DNA of 64,000 nt from Ensifer adhaerens. GTDB taxonomy: Bacteria > Pseudomonadota > Alphaproteobacteria > Rhizobiales > Rhizobiaceae. Below, piece after piece: positions 34,656 to 43,352 of the stretch (the first letter of the stretch is position 1; every line of letters starts with the position of its first letter). The translations under genes and the position numbers were made by a program. Location: NCBI RefSeq assembly GCF_002940685.1, contig NZ_PNFP01000007.1, positions 62,001 to 126,000 of the forward strand, read 5' to 3'. The notes under the pieces are model-generated. The model was not told where the DNA came from. It ran no database searches and worked only from the letters and a program-made list of their open reading frames with translations.

Positions 34656-34674
34656 CCGTTTCGTTTGAAGGCGA

Positions 34675-35382
34675 TCAGAACCGGTAGCTGATACCGGTGC
34701 CGATCAGCCAAGGGTCGAGCTTGACCTTGCCGCTGACGGCGCCGGCACCGGGCAAGGTGGCGTTGACCTCCGGCTCCAGGAACAGCTTCTTGACGTCGAA
34801 GTTCAGGCCCCAGTGATCGTCGAGCTTGATGTCGACGCCCGCCTGCAACGCCACGCCGAAGGTGTTCTTCAGGTCGAAGCTCGAAAAGTCGCCACGCGGC
34901 TTTTCGTTATAGAACATCGTGTAGTTCACGCCGGCGCCGACATAGGGCTTGATCTCGTCGGTCACGTTGAAATGGTACTGCAGCGTGAGCGTCGGCGGCA
35001 GCAGCCAGGCCTTGCCGATTTCGCCGAGGCCGGCGATGGAGCCGCTGCCGCGCGCCGTGTGCGGCGTCGTGCCGAGGATCAGTTCGGCGGCGATGTTGTC
35101 GGTGAAGAAGTAGGTGATGTCGAGTTCCGGCACGACGGAATTGCTGACGCCGACCTTTTCGCCGTCGAGCGCCGTGCCGTTGAGATAGAGCGTGCCCTTG
35201 TCGTCGGGCAGGACGGCGAGTGCACGGCCGCGGATCATCCACGGACCCGGCTCGCTGGCAAGGGGCATTTCCGGTGCCGCGACCGCGCCCGGCTCGGAGA
35301 GATCTGCCGCCGTCGCGATCGCGAGCGGCGCCGCAAGTGCGGCGAAGAAGACGGCAGATGGCAGAATGGCGCGAGTAGGCAT
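34675..35382 (-). CDS. OmpW-family outer membrane protein, 235 aa
   Basis: Eight-stranded beta-barrel porin-like protein. The start at 35382 gives MPTRAILPSAVFFAALAAPL, a signal peptide cleaved near TATA. Family features: PWMIRGRALAVLPDD at the first strand, PELDITYFFTDNIAAELILG, then LPPTLTLQYHF and YVGAGVNYTMFY, and the terminal phenylalanine of KLDPWLIGTGISYRF needed for outer membrane assembly. OmpW proteins pass small hydrophobic or cationic compounds. Monocistronic, ending at the shared hairpin at 34627. Confidence 0.9.
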   Translation of the reverse strand: MPTRAILPSAVFFAALAAPLAIATAADLSEPGAVAAPEMPLASEPGPWMIRGRALAVLPDDKGTLYLNGTALDGEKVGVSNSVVPELDITYFFTDNIAAELILGTTPHTARGSGSIAGLGEIGKAWLLPPTLTLQYHFNVTDEIKPYVGAGVNYTMFYNEKPRGDFSSFDLKNTFGVALQAGVDIKLDDHWGLNFDVKKLFLEPEVNATLPGAGAVSGKVKLDPWLIGTGISYRF

Positions 35383-35576
35383 GATTTCCGGACCCCCAGA
35401 AGAAGTTGAACATCGCCGGTCAGGGCGTTCGGCGGCAGGGATTCTGCGGCCGGCGGCACTATGCTCAAGATGGGCGTCTCGGAAGTTGTCCTGGATCAAT
35501 GCGCGTGTGAATCAGCAAGCCGTTGGGGACAAAGGCGGATTCGTCCGGGAACGGTGATATTCGCGCGAGCCCCTTG

Positions 35577-36320
35577 TCAGGCGGGCATGCGCGGAATGCT
35601 GGCAAGAAGACGCTGGGTATAGGGATGCTTGGGCGCGGCCAAAATGTCGCGGGTCTTGCCGCTTTCGACCACGTTGCCGCGCTCCAGGATGACCATCTCC
35701 TCGCAAAGGGCGGCGACGACGCCGAGATCGTGGGAGACGAAAACCAGCGTCAGCCTCTCGGCGAGCGTCCTGAACAGCTCGACGATGCGGATGCGGGTGG
35801 AAAGATCGAGCGCGCTGACCGCCTCGTCCGCAAGCACGATCTGGGGCCGCGCGACGATGGCCCGCGCAATCGCGATCCGCTGGCGCTGGCCGCCGGAAAA
35901 CTCGTGCGGATAACGCCGCAGCGCATCGACAGGAAGTCCGACCGCGTCGAGCGCTTCGGCGACCGCCTGCGTCCGGTCACCCGGGACCCGCAACGACCGC
36001 AGCGGTTCGCCGATGATGTCGATGACCCGCTGGCGCGGGTCGAGAGACGAATAGGGGTCCTGGAAAACCGGCTGCACCGCGCGGCGATAGCGCTGCATGA
36101 AGGAGCTATCGCGGGTATCGAGGATCTCTTTGCCGAAGCGAATGCTTCCGCTCGTCGGGCGAATGAGCCCGAGCATCAGTCGCAGCAGCGTCGTCTTACC
36201 CGATCCGGATTCGCCGACAAGGCCGACGCTCACCCCCGGCCGCACGGAAAGCGAGACGTCGTTGAGGGTGGTCTGCTGGCGAGAGTAGCCGAAGCTGACA
36301 TTTTGAAGATCGAGCATCAT
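35577..36320 (-). CDS. Peptide ABC transporter ATP-binding protein (DppF type), 247 aa
   Basis: Cytoplasmic ATPase of the minus-strand importer. Walker A GESGSGKTTLLRLM, signature [15 protein letters not shown], Walker B IVLADEAVSALDLST and H-loop LVFVSHDLGVV are intact. It is shorter than usual DppF proteins (about 310-330 aa): it ends right after HPYTQRLLASIP, the start of the oligopeptide C-terminal extension. Start overlaps the preceding ATPase stop by 4 bp (ATGA). Last gene of the five-gene operon. Confidence 0.92.
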   Translation of the reverse strand: MMLDLQNVSFGYSRQQTTLNDVSLSVRPGVSVGLVGESGSGKTTLLRLMLGLIRPTSGSIRFGKEILDTRDSSFMQRYRRAVQPVFQDPYSSLDPRQRVIDIIGEPLRSLRVPGDRTQAVAEALDAVGLPVDALRRYPHEFSGGQRQRIAIARAIVARPQIVLADEAVSALDLSTRIRIVELFRTLAERLTLVFVSHDLGVVAALCEEMVILERGNVVESGKTRDILAAPKHPYTQRLLASIPRMPA

Positions 36321-37129
36321 GATCCGGTTGTCCCGAGTGCTTCGTCGAACAGGCGGGCGGCCCCGACCAGGGTTTTGGTGTAATCGTGGTGCGGCTTGCC
36401 GAACACCGAGCCGACCGGACCCTCCTCGATGGCAATGCCGTTCTTCAGCACGATCACGCGCTCGACCACCTGGGCGACGACGGGCAGGTCATGGCTGATG
36501 AAGAGCAGCGCCATGCCGGTCTCGCGCACCAGCCGGTCGAGGAGCTTCAGGATTTCCGCCTGGGTGGTGACGTCGAGCGCCGTCGTCGGCTCATCGGCGA
36601 TCAGGAGCTTCGGGCGGCAAGCGAGCGCCATGGCAATCGCCACGCGCTGGCGCTGGCCGCCAGACACTTCATGCGGATAGGAGTTGATGATGCGGTCGGG
36701 CTGCGGCAGTGCCACCTTGTCGATGAGGTCGCGGACTTCGCGGTTCACGGCCTCCTTCGATGCCTTGCCGCCGTCGCGCTCCATCCGGCGGCGAACGGGC
36801 TCAGCGATCTGCCGGCCGATCTTCATCAGCGGGTCGAGCGCGGTCAGCGGTTCCTGGAAGACGACGGCTGCGGCCACGCCGCGCAGTCGGTTCATCACCT
36901 TGTCGGTGGCGCCGACGACCTGCCGTCCGTCGAGTTCGATCGAACCGGTTGCGCTGATCGATGGCGGTAGCAGGCCGGTCGCCGCCATCGCCGTCATCGA
37001 CTTGCCGGACCCGGATTCGCCGATCAGGCCGATGCGCTCGCCGGGGCGGATTGCGAAGGAAAGGTCGGAGACCAGCGGCTTGTCGCCGGCGCGGATGGTG
37101 AGGCCGCGAATGTCGAGCAGCGCTGTCAT
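36317..37129 (-). CDS. Peptide ABC transporter ATP-binding protein (DppD type), 270 aa
   Basis: First ATPase of the minus-strand importer. Walker [15 protein letters not shown]-loop [13 protein letters not shown], signature [15 protein letters not shown], Walker [16 protein letters not shown] and H-loop [11 protein letters not shown] are complete, so it should hydrolyse ATP together with the 35577 product. The C-terminal extension [14 protein letters not shown] is short. Overlaps permease stop and next ATPase start by 4 bp each, typical of tightly coupled translation in this operon. Confidence 0.92.
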   Translation of the reverse strand: MTALLDIRGLTIRAGDKPLVSDLSFAIRPGERIGLIGESGSGKSMTAMAATGLLPPSISATGSIELDGRQVVGATDKVMNRLRGVAAAVVFQEPLTALDPLMKIGRQIAEPVRRRMERDGGKASKEAVNREVRDLIDKVALPQPDRIINSYPHEVSGGQRQRVAIAMALACRPKLLIADEPTTALDVTTQAEILKLLDRLVRETGMALLFISHDLPVVAQVVERVIVLKNGIAIEEGPVGSVFGKPHHDYTKTLVGAARLFDEALGTTGS

Positions 37130-37977
37130 CGCGATCTCCCGCGTGTCGGATCGGCGATATCGCGCAGGCCGTCGGCCAGAAGGTTCATGCCGATGACGAG
37201 GGCGACGAGGGCGATGCCCGGCGCGATCGCGCCGATCGGCGCCGTATAGACCGTGCCCTGTGCTTCCTGCAGCAGTCGTCCCCAGGAGGCGTTTGGCGGC
37301 GGCGCGCCGAGACCGAGATAGGAGAGCGACGCCTCGGCGATGACCGCCAGGCCGAACTGCAGGGCGAAGTTGACGGAGAGCGTCGGCCAGATGTTGGGCA
37401 GCACATGGCGGAAGACGACGCCGGCCCAGGATGTTCCCGACGTGCGAGATGCGACGATGTAGTCCTGCCTCAAGACGCGCTTGGCGAGGATGCGGGTCAG
37501 CCGCGCGACGATGGCGGAGATGGCAAGCCCAAGCGCGAGGATTGCCGTCCAGAGGCTGGCACTGTCGCTTGCCGCCACCACCAGCATGGCGAGTAGCAGC
37601 GTCGGGAAGGCGATCAGGATATCGAGGGTCGCGGCCATGACGTCGTCGGCAAGCCGCGTCGCGAAGGCGGCGACAACACCGAGGCTGACACCGATGGCAG
37701 CGCCGATCGCCACCGCGCCGGTGCCGACGAGGAGCGCGGTACGCGCGCCGATCATCAGTTGGGTGAGCAAGTCGCGCCCCAACCGGTCGGTACCGAGCCA
37801 GTGCAGCAGCGACGGCGCCTCCAGCCGGCCGCCCGAGGCGTTCAACGGATCATAGGGTGTCCAGAAAAGCGTCAGCAGCGCCACGGCGAGATTGATGCCG
37901 ACCAGCAGCAGGCCGACGGTCAGGGCCAGGGAATGACGGCGCTTCTGCGTGGAAACGGATGTCTCGACCGGGCTCAT
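37126..37977 (-). CDS. Peptide ABC transporter permease (DppC type), 283 aa
   Basis: Inner-membrane permease. The N-terminal span is LALTVGLLLVGINLAVALLT, followed by the family motif HWLGTDRLGRDLLTQLMIGA (about residues 59-78) and five spans. The EAA-type coupling loop is around VLRQDYIVASRTSGTSWAG. The end PTRGRSR is basic and cytoplasmic. Overlaps both neighbours by 4 bp. Works with the DppB-type permease encoded just upstream. Confidence 0.93.
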   Translation of the reverse strand: MSPVETSVSTQKRRHSLALTVGLLLVGINLAVALLTLFWTPYDPLNASGGRLEAPSLLHWLGTDRLGRDLLTQLMIGARTALLVGTGAVAIGAAIGVSLGVVAAFATRLADDVMAATLDILIAFPTLLLAMLVVAASDSASLWTAILALGLAISAIVARLTRILAKRVLRQDYIVASRTSGTSWAGVVFRHVLPNIWPTLSVNFALQFGLAVIAEASLSYLGLGAPPPNASWGRLLQEAQGTVYTAPIGAIAPGIALVALVIGMNLLADGLRDIADPTRGRSR

Positions 37978-38939
37978 GCATTGCCTCCGACGGCGCGTTC
38001 GCGCAGACGCGGGTCGATGAGGCGCTGGGTGAGGTCGGCGGTAAAACCGATCATCAGGACCAGCAGCGTCGAGATGAACAGCACGCCCTGAACATTGGGG
38101 TAGTCCCGCTGCTCGATCGCAAGCAGCAGCATCGAGCCGAGCCCCGGAAGGGCGAAGACGCGTTCAACGACGACCGCGCCGAGCAATGTGGTTGCGAGCT
38201 CGATGCCGAGGATGGAGACGATCGGCACGGCGCCGTTGCGAATGCCATGACGGATGAGCGCTTCCGGGAAGCTGGCGCCGAGGGCGCGTGCGGTGCGCAG
38301 GTAGTCGCTGCCGAGAACGTCCTGCGTTGCCGAGCGCACGTAGCGCAGCAGCGACGCGCCCATCACGAGGCCGATCGTCATGACGGGCAGGGCGAGTGCA
38401 TAGAGCGCCTGCCCCTCATTCTGCCAGCCGCGGCGGGGAAAGCCACCCGAAGGAAACAGCCGGAAGGTGACGGCAAAGACGGTGACGAGCAGGATGCCGA
38501 CCCAGAAGACCGGGATGGCGATACCGAGCTGCGACACGGTCGAGATCAGCCCGCCATACCAGCGGTCGGCCTTGACGGCTGAGAGGATACCGAGCGGAAC
38601 GGCGATCAGGATGGCGAGCACGAAACCCATCAGCGCCAACGGCACGGTGACCGTCAGCCGCGCGGCAATCTCCTCGATCACCGGCTTGCCGCTGACGAAG
38701 GATGTGCCGAGATCGAAGCGGGCGAGGCTGCCGGCAAAGCGCAGAAACTGTTGCCAGAGCGGCAGGTTCGAGCCGACCTGTTCGCGCGCCTTCTCGATCT
38801 GCACGGCATCGGCGCCGACGGAGAGAAGGGCATTGGCGGGGTCGCCGGGCAAAAGGCGCAACAGCACGAACAGCACGACCGCCGCGATCAAGAGCGACAG
38901 GAGCAGAATGGCAAAGCGGCGGACGAGATAGGTGAGAAT
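37974..38939 (-). CDS. Peptide ABC transporter permease (DppB type), about 321 aa, probable ATT start
   Basis: The first standard start codon (TTG 38891) would begin inside the first membrane span. Reading upstream in frame gives LTYLVRRFAILLLSLLIAAVV, the normal DppB N-terminus. It opens with ATT at 38939, with AAGGA about 8 bp before it, and no ATG, GTG or TTG in that frame nearby. I therefore propose the rare ATT start; a sequence error is the alternative. The body is standard: RLLPGDPANALL, the coupling loop VLGSDYLRTARALGASFPE, and six spans. Overlaps the DppC-type gene by 4 bp. Confidence 0.8.
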   Translation of the reverse strand: MLTYLVRRFAILLLSLLIAAVVLFVLLRLLPGDPANALLSVGADAVQIEKAREQVGSNLPLWQQFLRFAGSLARFDLGTSFVSGKPVIEEIAARLTVTVPLALMGFVLAILIAVPLGILSAVKADRWYGGLISTVSQLGIAIPVFWVGILLVTVFAVTFRLFPSGGFPRRGWQNEGQALYALALPVMTIGLVMGASLLRYVRSATQDVLGSDYLRTARALGASFPEALIRHGIRNGAVPIVSILGIELATTLLGAVVVERVFALPGLGSMLLLAIEQRDYPNVQGVLFISTLLVLMIGFTADLTQRLIDPRLRERAVGGNA

Positions 38940-39083
38940 GGCTGCATTCCTTTCTTCTCACGGGGGCCGTGATCAGAGAGCTGGCTTTTGCACCAAAAAG
39001 AAGGGAGAGGCTAGAGCGTCTCTCGTCTTTGGGGTTGCCTGTGGAAGGCCTGAGGTGCTCGGACGAATTGGCGCAAACGCAAT

Positions 39084-39110
39084 CAGCCCCCGGAACGGAT
39101 CCAGGGGCTG
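39084..39110 (-). terminator. Intercistronic hairpin after the binding-protein gene
   Basis: CAGCCCC (39084-39090) pairs with GGGGCTG (39104-39110), extended by GG/CC across one mismatch. It is in the 215-bp gap between the binding-protein stop and the permease start. No T-run follows on the minus strand; partial termination or 3' mRNA protection, giving more binding protein than permease, is the usual reason for such a site. Confidence 0.5.
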
Positions 39111-39154
39111 TATTCGTGCATCCGGCGCGGACGCGTACCGGACGGCGATGCCGC

Positions 39155-40693
39155 TTACTGCTCGCTCTTCTTGATGCCGAAGGCGAAGAATTGCGAGTTC
39201 AGGCCGTTCACCGGATAGCCTGCTACAGCCGAGCTCGAGACGACGATCTGCGGATAGAGGTAGAGCCAGTTGCTGGCGGCATCCTCGGCAATGATCGTAT
39301 TGGCTTCCTTGAGCTTGGCGGTCTGCTCGTCGGTGTTGGCCGCGGCTTCCGAAGCCTTGATCAGATCGACAACCCCAGGGTTGTTGTAGCCCCAGTAGAA
39401 GTCCGGGTTGCCGTAGAAGACGATGTCGCGGTGGTTGACGTGCTCCTGCAGCGTCGCCTGGAAGTCATGCGCCTTGTAGACCTTGGTGTACCACTCGTTG
39501 GCGGTGATCACGTTGATCTCGACCTTGATGTTCACCTTGGCGAGTTCGCTCTGGATGAACTGCGCGACGATCGGATGCGGATCGTAGTTCGGTGTGTCGA
39601 GCTTGAAGCTGAAGCCGTCGGCAAAGCCCGCTTCCTTCAGAAGTGCCTTGGCGCTTTCGACGTCATAGGCGTCGACGGCGGTGAGATCCACATACCAGGG
39701 ATCGGTCGGCGGAACGAAGGAGCCGATCAATGTGCCGTATTCACCCCAGATCGACGTCAGCAGTTTCTTGTCGTCGATGGCCCGTGCGATTGCCTTTCTG
39801 ACCTTGACGTTGTCGAAGGGGGCGACGCGATCGTTGAAGGCGAGCAGTTCCTTGGTGGTCGACTGGCCCGCGGTGACGGTGAAGTCGGGATTGTCCTTGA
39901 ACTGGGCGATCGAGTCCGGGCTCTGGACGCTGGTGATGATGTCAACGGCGCCGGTCAGGAGCGCGTTGTTGAGCGCAGTCGCGTCGGTGAAGTACTGGAA
40001 GACGACTTCGCCATTGGTCGGCGCTGTGCCCCAGTATTTGTCGTTGCGGGTCAGCGCCAGCGATGAGCCTCGGCGCCATTCGTCGAGGCGATAGGGACCG
40101 GTGCCGTCTTCGCTGGCATTCAGGTCCTTCGCTGCGTCGTTGACGATCCAGACGTAGCTCAGATTGTAGGGCAGCGAGATCGAGCGTGCCGACAGCTTGA
40201 CGACGACCGTCTGGTCGTCAGGTGTTTCGATCGCGCCGATCGTCGCGAGGCTCTTTTTGCGCGAGCTCTTGGATTGCTCTGAAGTCACACGCTCGATGCT
40301 GTACTTGACGTCGGCTGCCGTCAACGGGTCGCCGGAGTGGAAGGTAACGCCGGGACGAAGCTTGAAGGTGTAGGTGAGGCCGTCGTCGCTGACGCTCTGC
40401 TCGGCAACGAGACCCGGCTGAACATCGCCGGCATCGGTCAGGGTAAAGAGCGCCTCATAGACATTGCCGTTGAAGGCTTCGTTGATGCCCTGGCCGGCGC
40501 CGGCGGTGTTGTCGAGGTTCTGCGGCTCATAAAGCGAGCCGATGGTGATCGAGGCGTTGGGATCGAACTTCGCGTCGTCGGCGAAAGCGGCCGTGCTCGA
40601 CGAGAGCGCGAGCGCCAGGGTGGCGGCTCCCAAGGCTCCAACCCGCAGACCCTGTCCCGAGATCTTGCCAAAGCCGATGATAGTACCAGTCAT
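39155..40693 (-). CDS. Family-5 ABC transporter substrate-binding protein, 512 aa
   Basis: Periplasmic solute receptor, first gene of the minus-strand importer. I start at ATG 40693, with AGGAG about 9 bp upstream, rather than 40774. A signal peptide with long n-region follows (LRVGALGAATLALALSSS, cleavage near AFA-DD). SBP_bac_5 landmarks are ITIGSLYEPQNLDN, TFKLRPGVTFHSGDPLTAAD and VRKAIARAIDDKKLL. Ligand class is peptide-like by family; nothing identifies it further. A 215-bp gap with a hairpin separates it from the permease genes. Confidence 0.92.
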   Translation of the reverse strand: MTGTIIGFGKISGQGLRVGALGAATLALALSSSTAAFADDAKFDPNASITIGSLYEPQNLDNTAGAGQGINEAFNGNVYEALFTLTDAGDVQPGLVAEQSVSDDGLTYTFKLRPGVTFHSGDPLTAADVKYSIERVTSEQSKSSRKKSLATIGAIETPDDQTVVVKLSARSISLPYNLSYVWIVNDAAKDLNASEDGTGPYRLDEWRRGSSLALTRNDKYWGTAPTNGEVVFQYFTDATALNNALLTGAVDIITSVQSPDSIAQFKDNPDFTVTAGQSTTKELLAFNDRVAPFDNVKVRKAIARAIDDKKLLTSIWGEYGTLIGSFVPPTDPWYVDLTAVDAYDVESAKALLKEAGFADGFSFKLDTPNYDPHPIVAQFIQSELAKVNIKVEINVITANEWYTKVYKAHDFQATLQEHVNHRDIVFYGNPDFYWGYNNPGVVDLIKASEAAANTDEQTAKLKEANTIIAEDAASNWLYLYPQIVVSSSAVAGYPVNGLNSQFFAFGIKKSEQ

Positions 40694-41148
40694 GTCCCAA
40701 ACTCCTGCATTATGCCTGTCGCGCGGATCGCGCGGCCATCCGAATGTACGCTGCGGATGATTGCGACGCATCATACTTATTCCCTAGTAATTTAGTGGGA
40801 AAATTGGTTCCTTTTGTCCGGCGAAGTTGAAAATTGTACCCCGGCAATGGCGCTGCTGGCGAAGGCGATTTCGGTTTTGCCGAAATACCGCTCGCGGAGA
40901 TATATCAGGAAGAGCAGGGCAATCCTTTCGGCTTGGGCAGGAACTGAGAGGCCGCCTTTGCCAATTGCCGTCCATCGAGCCAGGTCGTGAAAATCCTGCC
41001 GCACGAGGGCTCGGCGGATTGTCTTCCACAATTGACTTCCCTCGAAAATTGCAAAATGCAACGAGTCGACAAAAGGATTCGACAGTCAGAGGATTCTGAT
41101 ATATCGGCTGATTAATCGTTTAATCATGCGATAACGGAAACCACGGAC
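40694..41148. other. Divergent intergenic region with regulator site
   Basis: These 455 bp lie between the divergent binding-protein gene and the LacI-type gene and are clearly more AT-rich than their surroundings. Promoters for both directions must be here, and a LacI-type operator is at 41109-41126. Two overlapping minus-strand frames of 81 and 89 codons exist (40784-41061) but show no family motif or convincing ribosome site, so I do not call them. Confidence 0.55.
41109..41126. promoter_or_regulatory. Probable LacI-family operator
   Basis: TGATTAATCGTTTAATCA is a near-perfect 18-bp palindrome, one mismatch per half, with a central CG, the form expected for LacI/PurR-family operators. It ends 22 bp before the LacI-type start codon, so autoregulation and control of the downstream transport/salvage operon are likely. 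Confidence 0.65.
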
Positions 41149-42228
41149 TTGGCGCGTTCCGGACCAAAACTGACGAGGATTGCCAGAACGCTCGGCGTCT
41201 CCGCGGCGACGGTTTCGAACGCGCTCTCGGGCAAGGGGCGCGTCTCCGCCGAGATGGTGGAAAAGATCCGGGCAACCGCCACCGAGCTCGGCTATGTGCC
41301 GAGCCAGGCGGGCAGGGCGCTTCGCACCGGCCGTACCGGCGTTCTCGGCCTCGTCCTTCCCGACATTGCCAATCCGCTCTTCCCGCAGATCGCTCAGGCA
41401 ATCGAGCTTGCGGCCTCCTCCTCCGGTTATGGCGTGCTGATCGCGGACTCGCGTGGTGACGTCTCGACCCAGACGAAGGCGATCGAACGCCTGATCGATC
41501 GCGACGTCGACGGCCTGGTGATTGTGCCGAGGCGCGGCACCCGTATCGCCGATGTCGGCTGTCCGGTCGCGGTCATCGACACGCCCTCGACGCCGGGCAA
41601 CACGGTCGCAGCCGACCATTGGGGCGGCGGCCGGCAGATCGCCGAGCATCTGAAGGCGCTCGGGCACTGCCGCGTGCTGATCATCGGCAACAACCCCGCC
41701 TCGAATGTGCAGAACGACCGCGCCGGTGGTATCCGCTCGGTTTTCGGCGAGGGTTACCACACCGACACGCTCTGGATCGAGCCGCTGGAAAAACTGGCCG
41801 GCAAGGGCTGTCCGCTCGGTCTCGCCGACAAGGTGGCGGAGGGCTACACCGCCTTTGCCTGCATCTCCGATCTCCATGCGCTGCGCGCACTGACCGAATT
41901 GCAGCGCGCTGGCATCAACGTGCCGGAACGGGCGAGCGTCACCGGTTTCGACGACCTGATCTGGTCGCCGGTCATCACCCCGGCGCTAACGACGGCGCGC
42001 ATGGACATGACCGAGATTGCCGCGATCGCCGTCGCAGCGCTCGTCAAGGCGATCAGCGAGCGCGACCCGTCCGATCCCGCGATCGGCGCACCGGTTACCG
42101 CCGAGACATCGAAGGTGCCGATGCATCTGGTCATCCGGCAATCCGCGGCCGCACCGCCCGCGTTTCAACCCGTTCATACCACCGCCACCGCAGCCACATC
42201 CGTCACCGAAGGAGGACACCAGCCATGA
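41149..42228 (+). CDS. LacI-family transcriptional regulator, 359 aa
   Basis: DNA-binding repressor/activator with the LacI HTH LTRIARTLGVSAATVSNALS (residues 8-27) followed by the hinge region GYVPSQAGRALRTGRTG and a periplasmic-binding-protein-like effector domain. It begins at TTG 41149, the only start that keeps the HTH at the N-terminus. The operator 22 bp upstream suggests autoregulation. Its stop overlaps the binding-protein ATG by 4 bp, so the regulator is part of the operon it presumably controls. The effector is likely a purine or nucleoside given the nucleoside hydrolase and adenine deaminase downstream. Confidence 0.92.
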   Translation: MARSGPKLTRIARTLGVSAATVSNALSGKGRVSAEMVEKIRATATELGYVPSQAGRALRTGRTGVLGLVLPDIANPLFPQIAQAIELAASSSGYGVLIADSRGDVSTQTKAIERLIDRDVDGLVIVPRRGTRIADVGCPVAVIDTPSTPGNTVAADHWGGGRQIAEHLKALGHCRVLIIGNNPASNVQNDRAGGIRSVFGEGYHTDTLWIEPLEKLAGKGCPLGLADKVAEGYTAFACISDLHALRALTELQRAGINVPERASVTGFDDLIWSPVITPALTTARMDMTEIAAIAVAALVKAISERDPSDPAIGAPVTAETSKVPMHLVIRQSAAAPPAFQPVHTTATAATSVTEGGHQP

Positions 42229-43247
42229 AGAAGTTCCTGCTTGCCTCGAGCGCGCTCTTGCTCGTCGCCGCCCCCGCCGCGTCTGCCCAGGAAAAGACGC
42301 TTACCATTTCCGTCTACGGCTTTGCCCAGGACGCCTTCAAGGAACTGGTCTACACGCCGTTCGAACAGAAGTGCGGTTGCAAGCTGGTCGTTGAGACGGG
42401 CAACAGCGTCGAGCGCCTGGCAAAGATGGAAGCCAACAAGGCAAGCCCCGTCGTCGACATGGCCGTCGTCTCGATGGCCGATGCACTTTCGGCCACCCGC
42501 GCCGATCTGATCGAGAAGATCGACACCTCGAAGCTCCAGAACTTCAACAAGCTCTATGACCTCGCCAAGGACCCGAACGGCGACGGCATGAGCGTCGGCT
42601 ACACCTTCTATGCGACTTCGATCGTCTATCGCTCGGACAAGATGGAGGTGAATTCCTGGGCCGATCTCCTGAGCGACAAGAACGCCAGCCACGTCGCCTT
42701 CCCGAACGTCACCACCAACCAGGGCCCACCGGCGCTCTACATGGTCGGCGAAGCGATCGGCAAGAACACGCCGGATCTGAAAGAGGCGATTGCTGCCGTC
42801 GGCGCCAAGAAGGACGACATCGTCACCTTCTACGTCAAGTCCTCGCAGCTCGTGCAGCTGATGCAGCAGGAAGAAATCTGGGCCGCGCCGATCGGCCGCT
42901 TCTCCTGGGAGGGCTTCACCAAGCTCGGCCTGCCGATCAAGTGGGCAACGCCGAAGGAAGGCCAGACCGGCGGCATGAACGTGATGGTTCTGACCAAGGG
43001 CGGCAAGAACCAGGACCTGGCGCTTGAGTTCATGGACTTCTGGCTCTCGACCGAAATCCAGACGGCACTGGCCGAAAAGCTGGTCGACAGCCCGGCCAAC
43101 AAGGACGTCAAGGTTTCGCCGGAGATCGCCGAGAACCTGACCTACGGCGAAGAGACCGTGAAGAACCTGAAGCTGATCCCGTCCGCCGTCGCCCTCGACA
43201 ACCGCGAAGCGTGGCTGTCGGAGTGGAACGCGCAGGTCGGCCAGTAA
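42225..43247 (+). CDS. ABC transporter substrate-binding protein (PotD/Fbp-like), 340 aa
   Basis: Periplasmic receptor with signal peptide MKKFLLASSALLLVAAPAAS (cleavage near SAQ) and ATG 42225, placed 8 bp after GGAGG. The fold type is the spermidine/putrescine-iron group (TLTISVYGFAQDAFKELVY, then FYATSIVYRSDKMEVNSWADL). Unusual is a close cysteine pair in FEQKCGCKLVV. The ligand is inferred to be a nucleoside or purine from the enzymes in the same operon, not from the protein itself. Overlaps the LacI-type stop by 4 bp. Confidence 0.88.
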   Translation: MKKFLLASSALLLVAAPAASAQEKTLTISVYGFAQDAFKELVYTPFEQKCGCKLVVETGNSVERLAKMEANKASPVVDMAVVSMADALSATRADLIEKIDTSKLQNFNKLYDLAKDPNGDGMSVGYTFYATSIVYRSDKMEVNSWADLLSDKNASHVAFPNVTTNQGPPALYMVGEAIGKNTPDLKEAIAAVGAKKDDIVTFYVKSSQLVQLMQQEEIWAAPIGRFSWEGFTKLGLPIKWATPKEGQTGGMNVMVLTKGGKNQDLALEFMDFWLSTEIQTALAEKLVDSPANKDVKVSPEIAENLTYGEETVKNLKLIPSAVALDNREAWLSEWNAQVGQ

Positions 43248-43264
43248 GCCTGACCAACTGATAG

Positions 43265-43295
43265 CTCCGCCGGCGTGTCCTGATCGCCGGTGGAG
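43265..43295 (+). terminator. Intercistronic hairpin between binding protein and permease genes
   Basis: CTCCGCCGGCG (43265-43275) pairs with CGCCGGTGGAG (43285-43295) with one G-T pair. Located in the 105-bp gap after the binding-protein gene; likely stabilises its mRNA or causes partial termination. Confidence 0.55.
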
Positions 43296-43352
43296 ACCCG
43301 ATGCGACGGGCGCGATGACGTGGCGCCCAGGAATGCCTGGAAAGGAAGAAGG

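Noticed and set aside
40784-41061. Two short minus-strand frames (81 and 89 codons) in the divergent gap
   Set aside because: Overlapping alternative frames without convincing ribosome sites or family similarity, in the promoter region between divergent genes.
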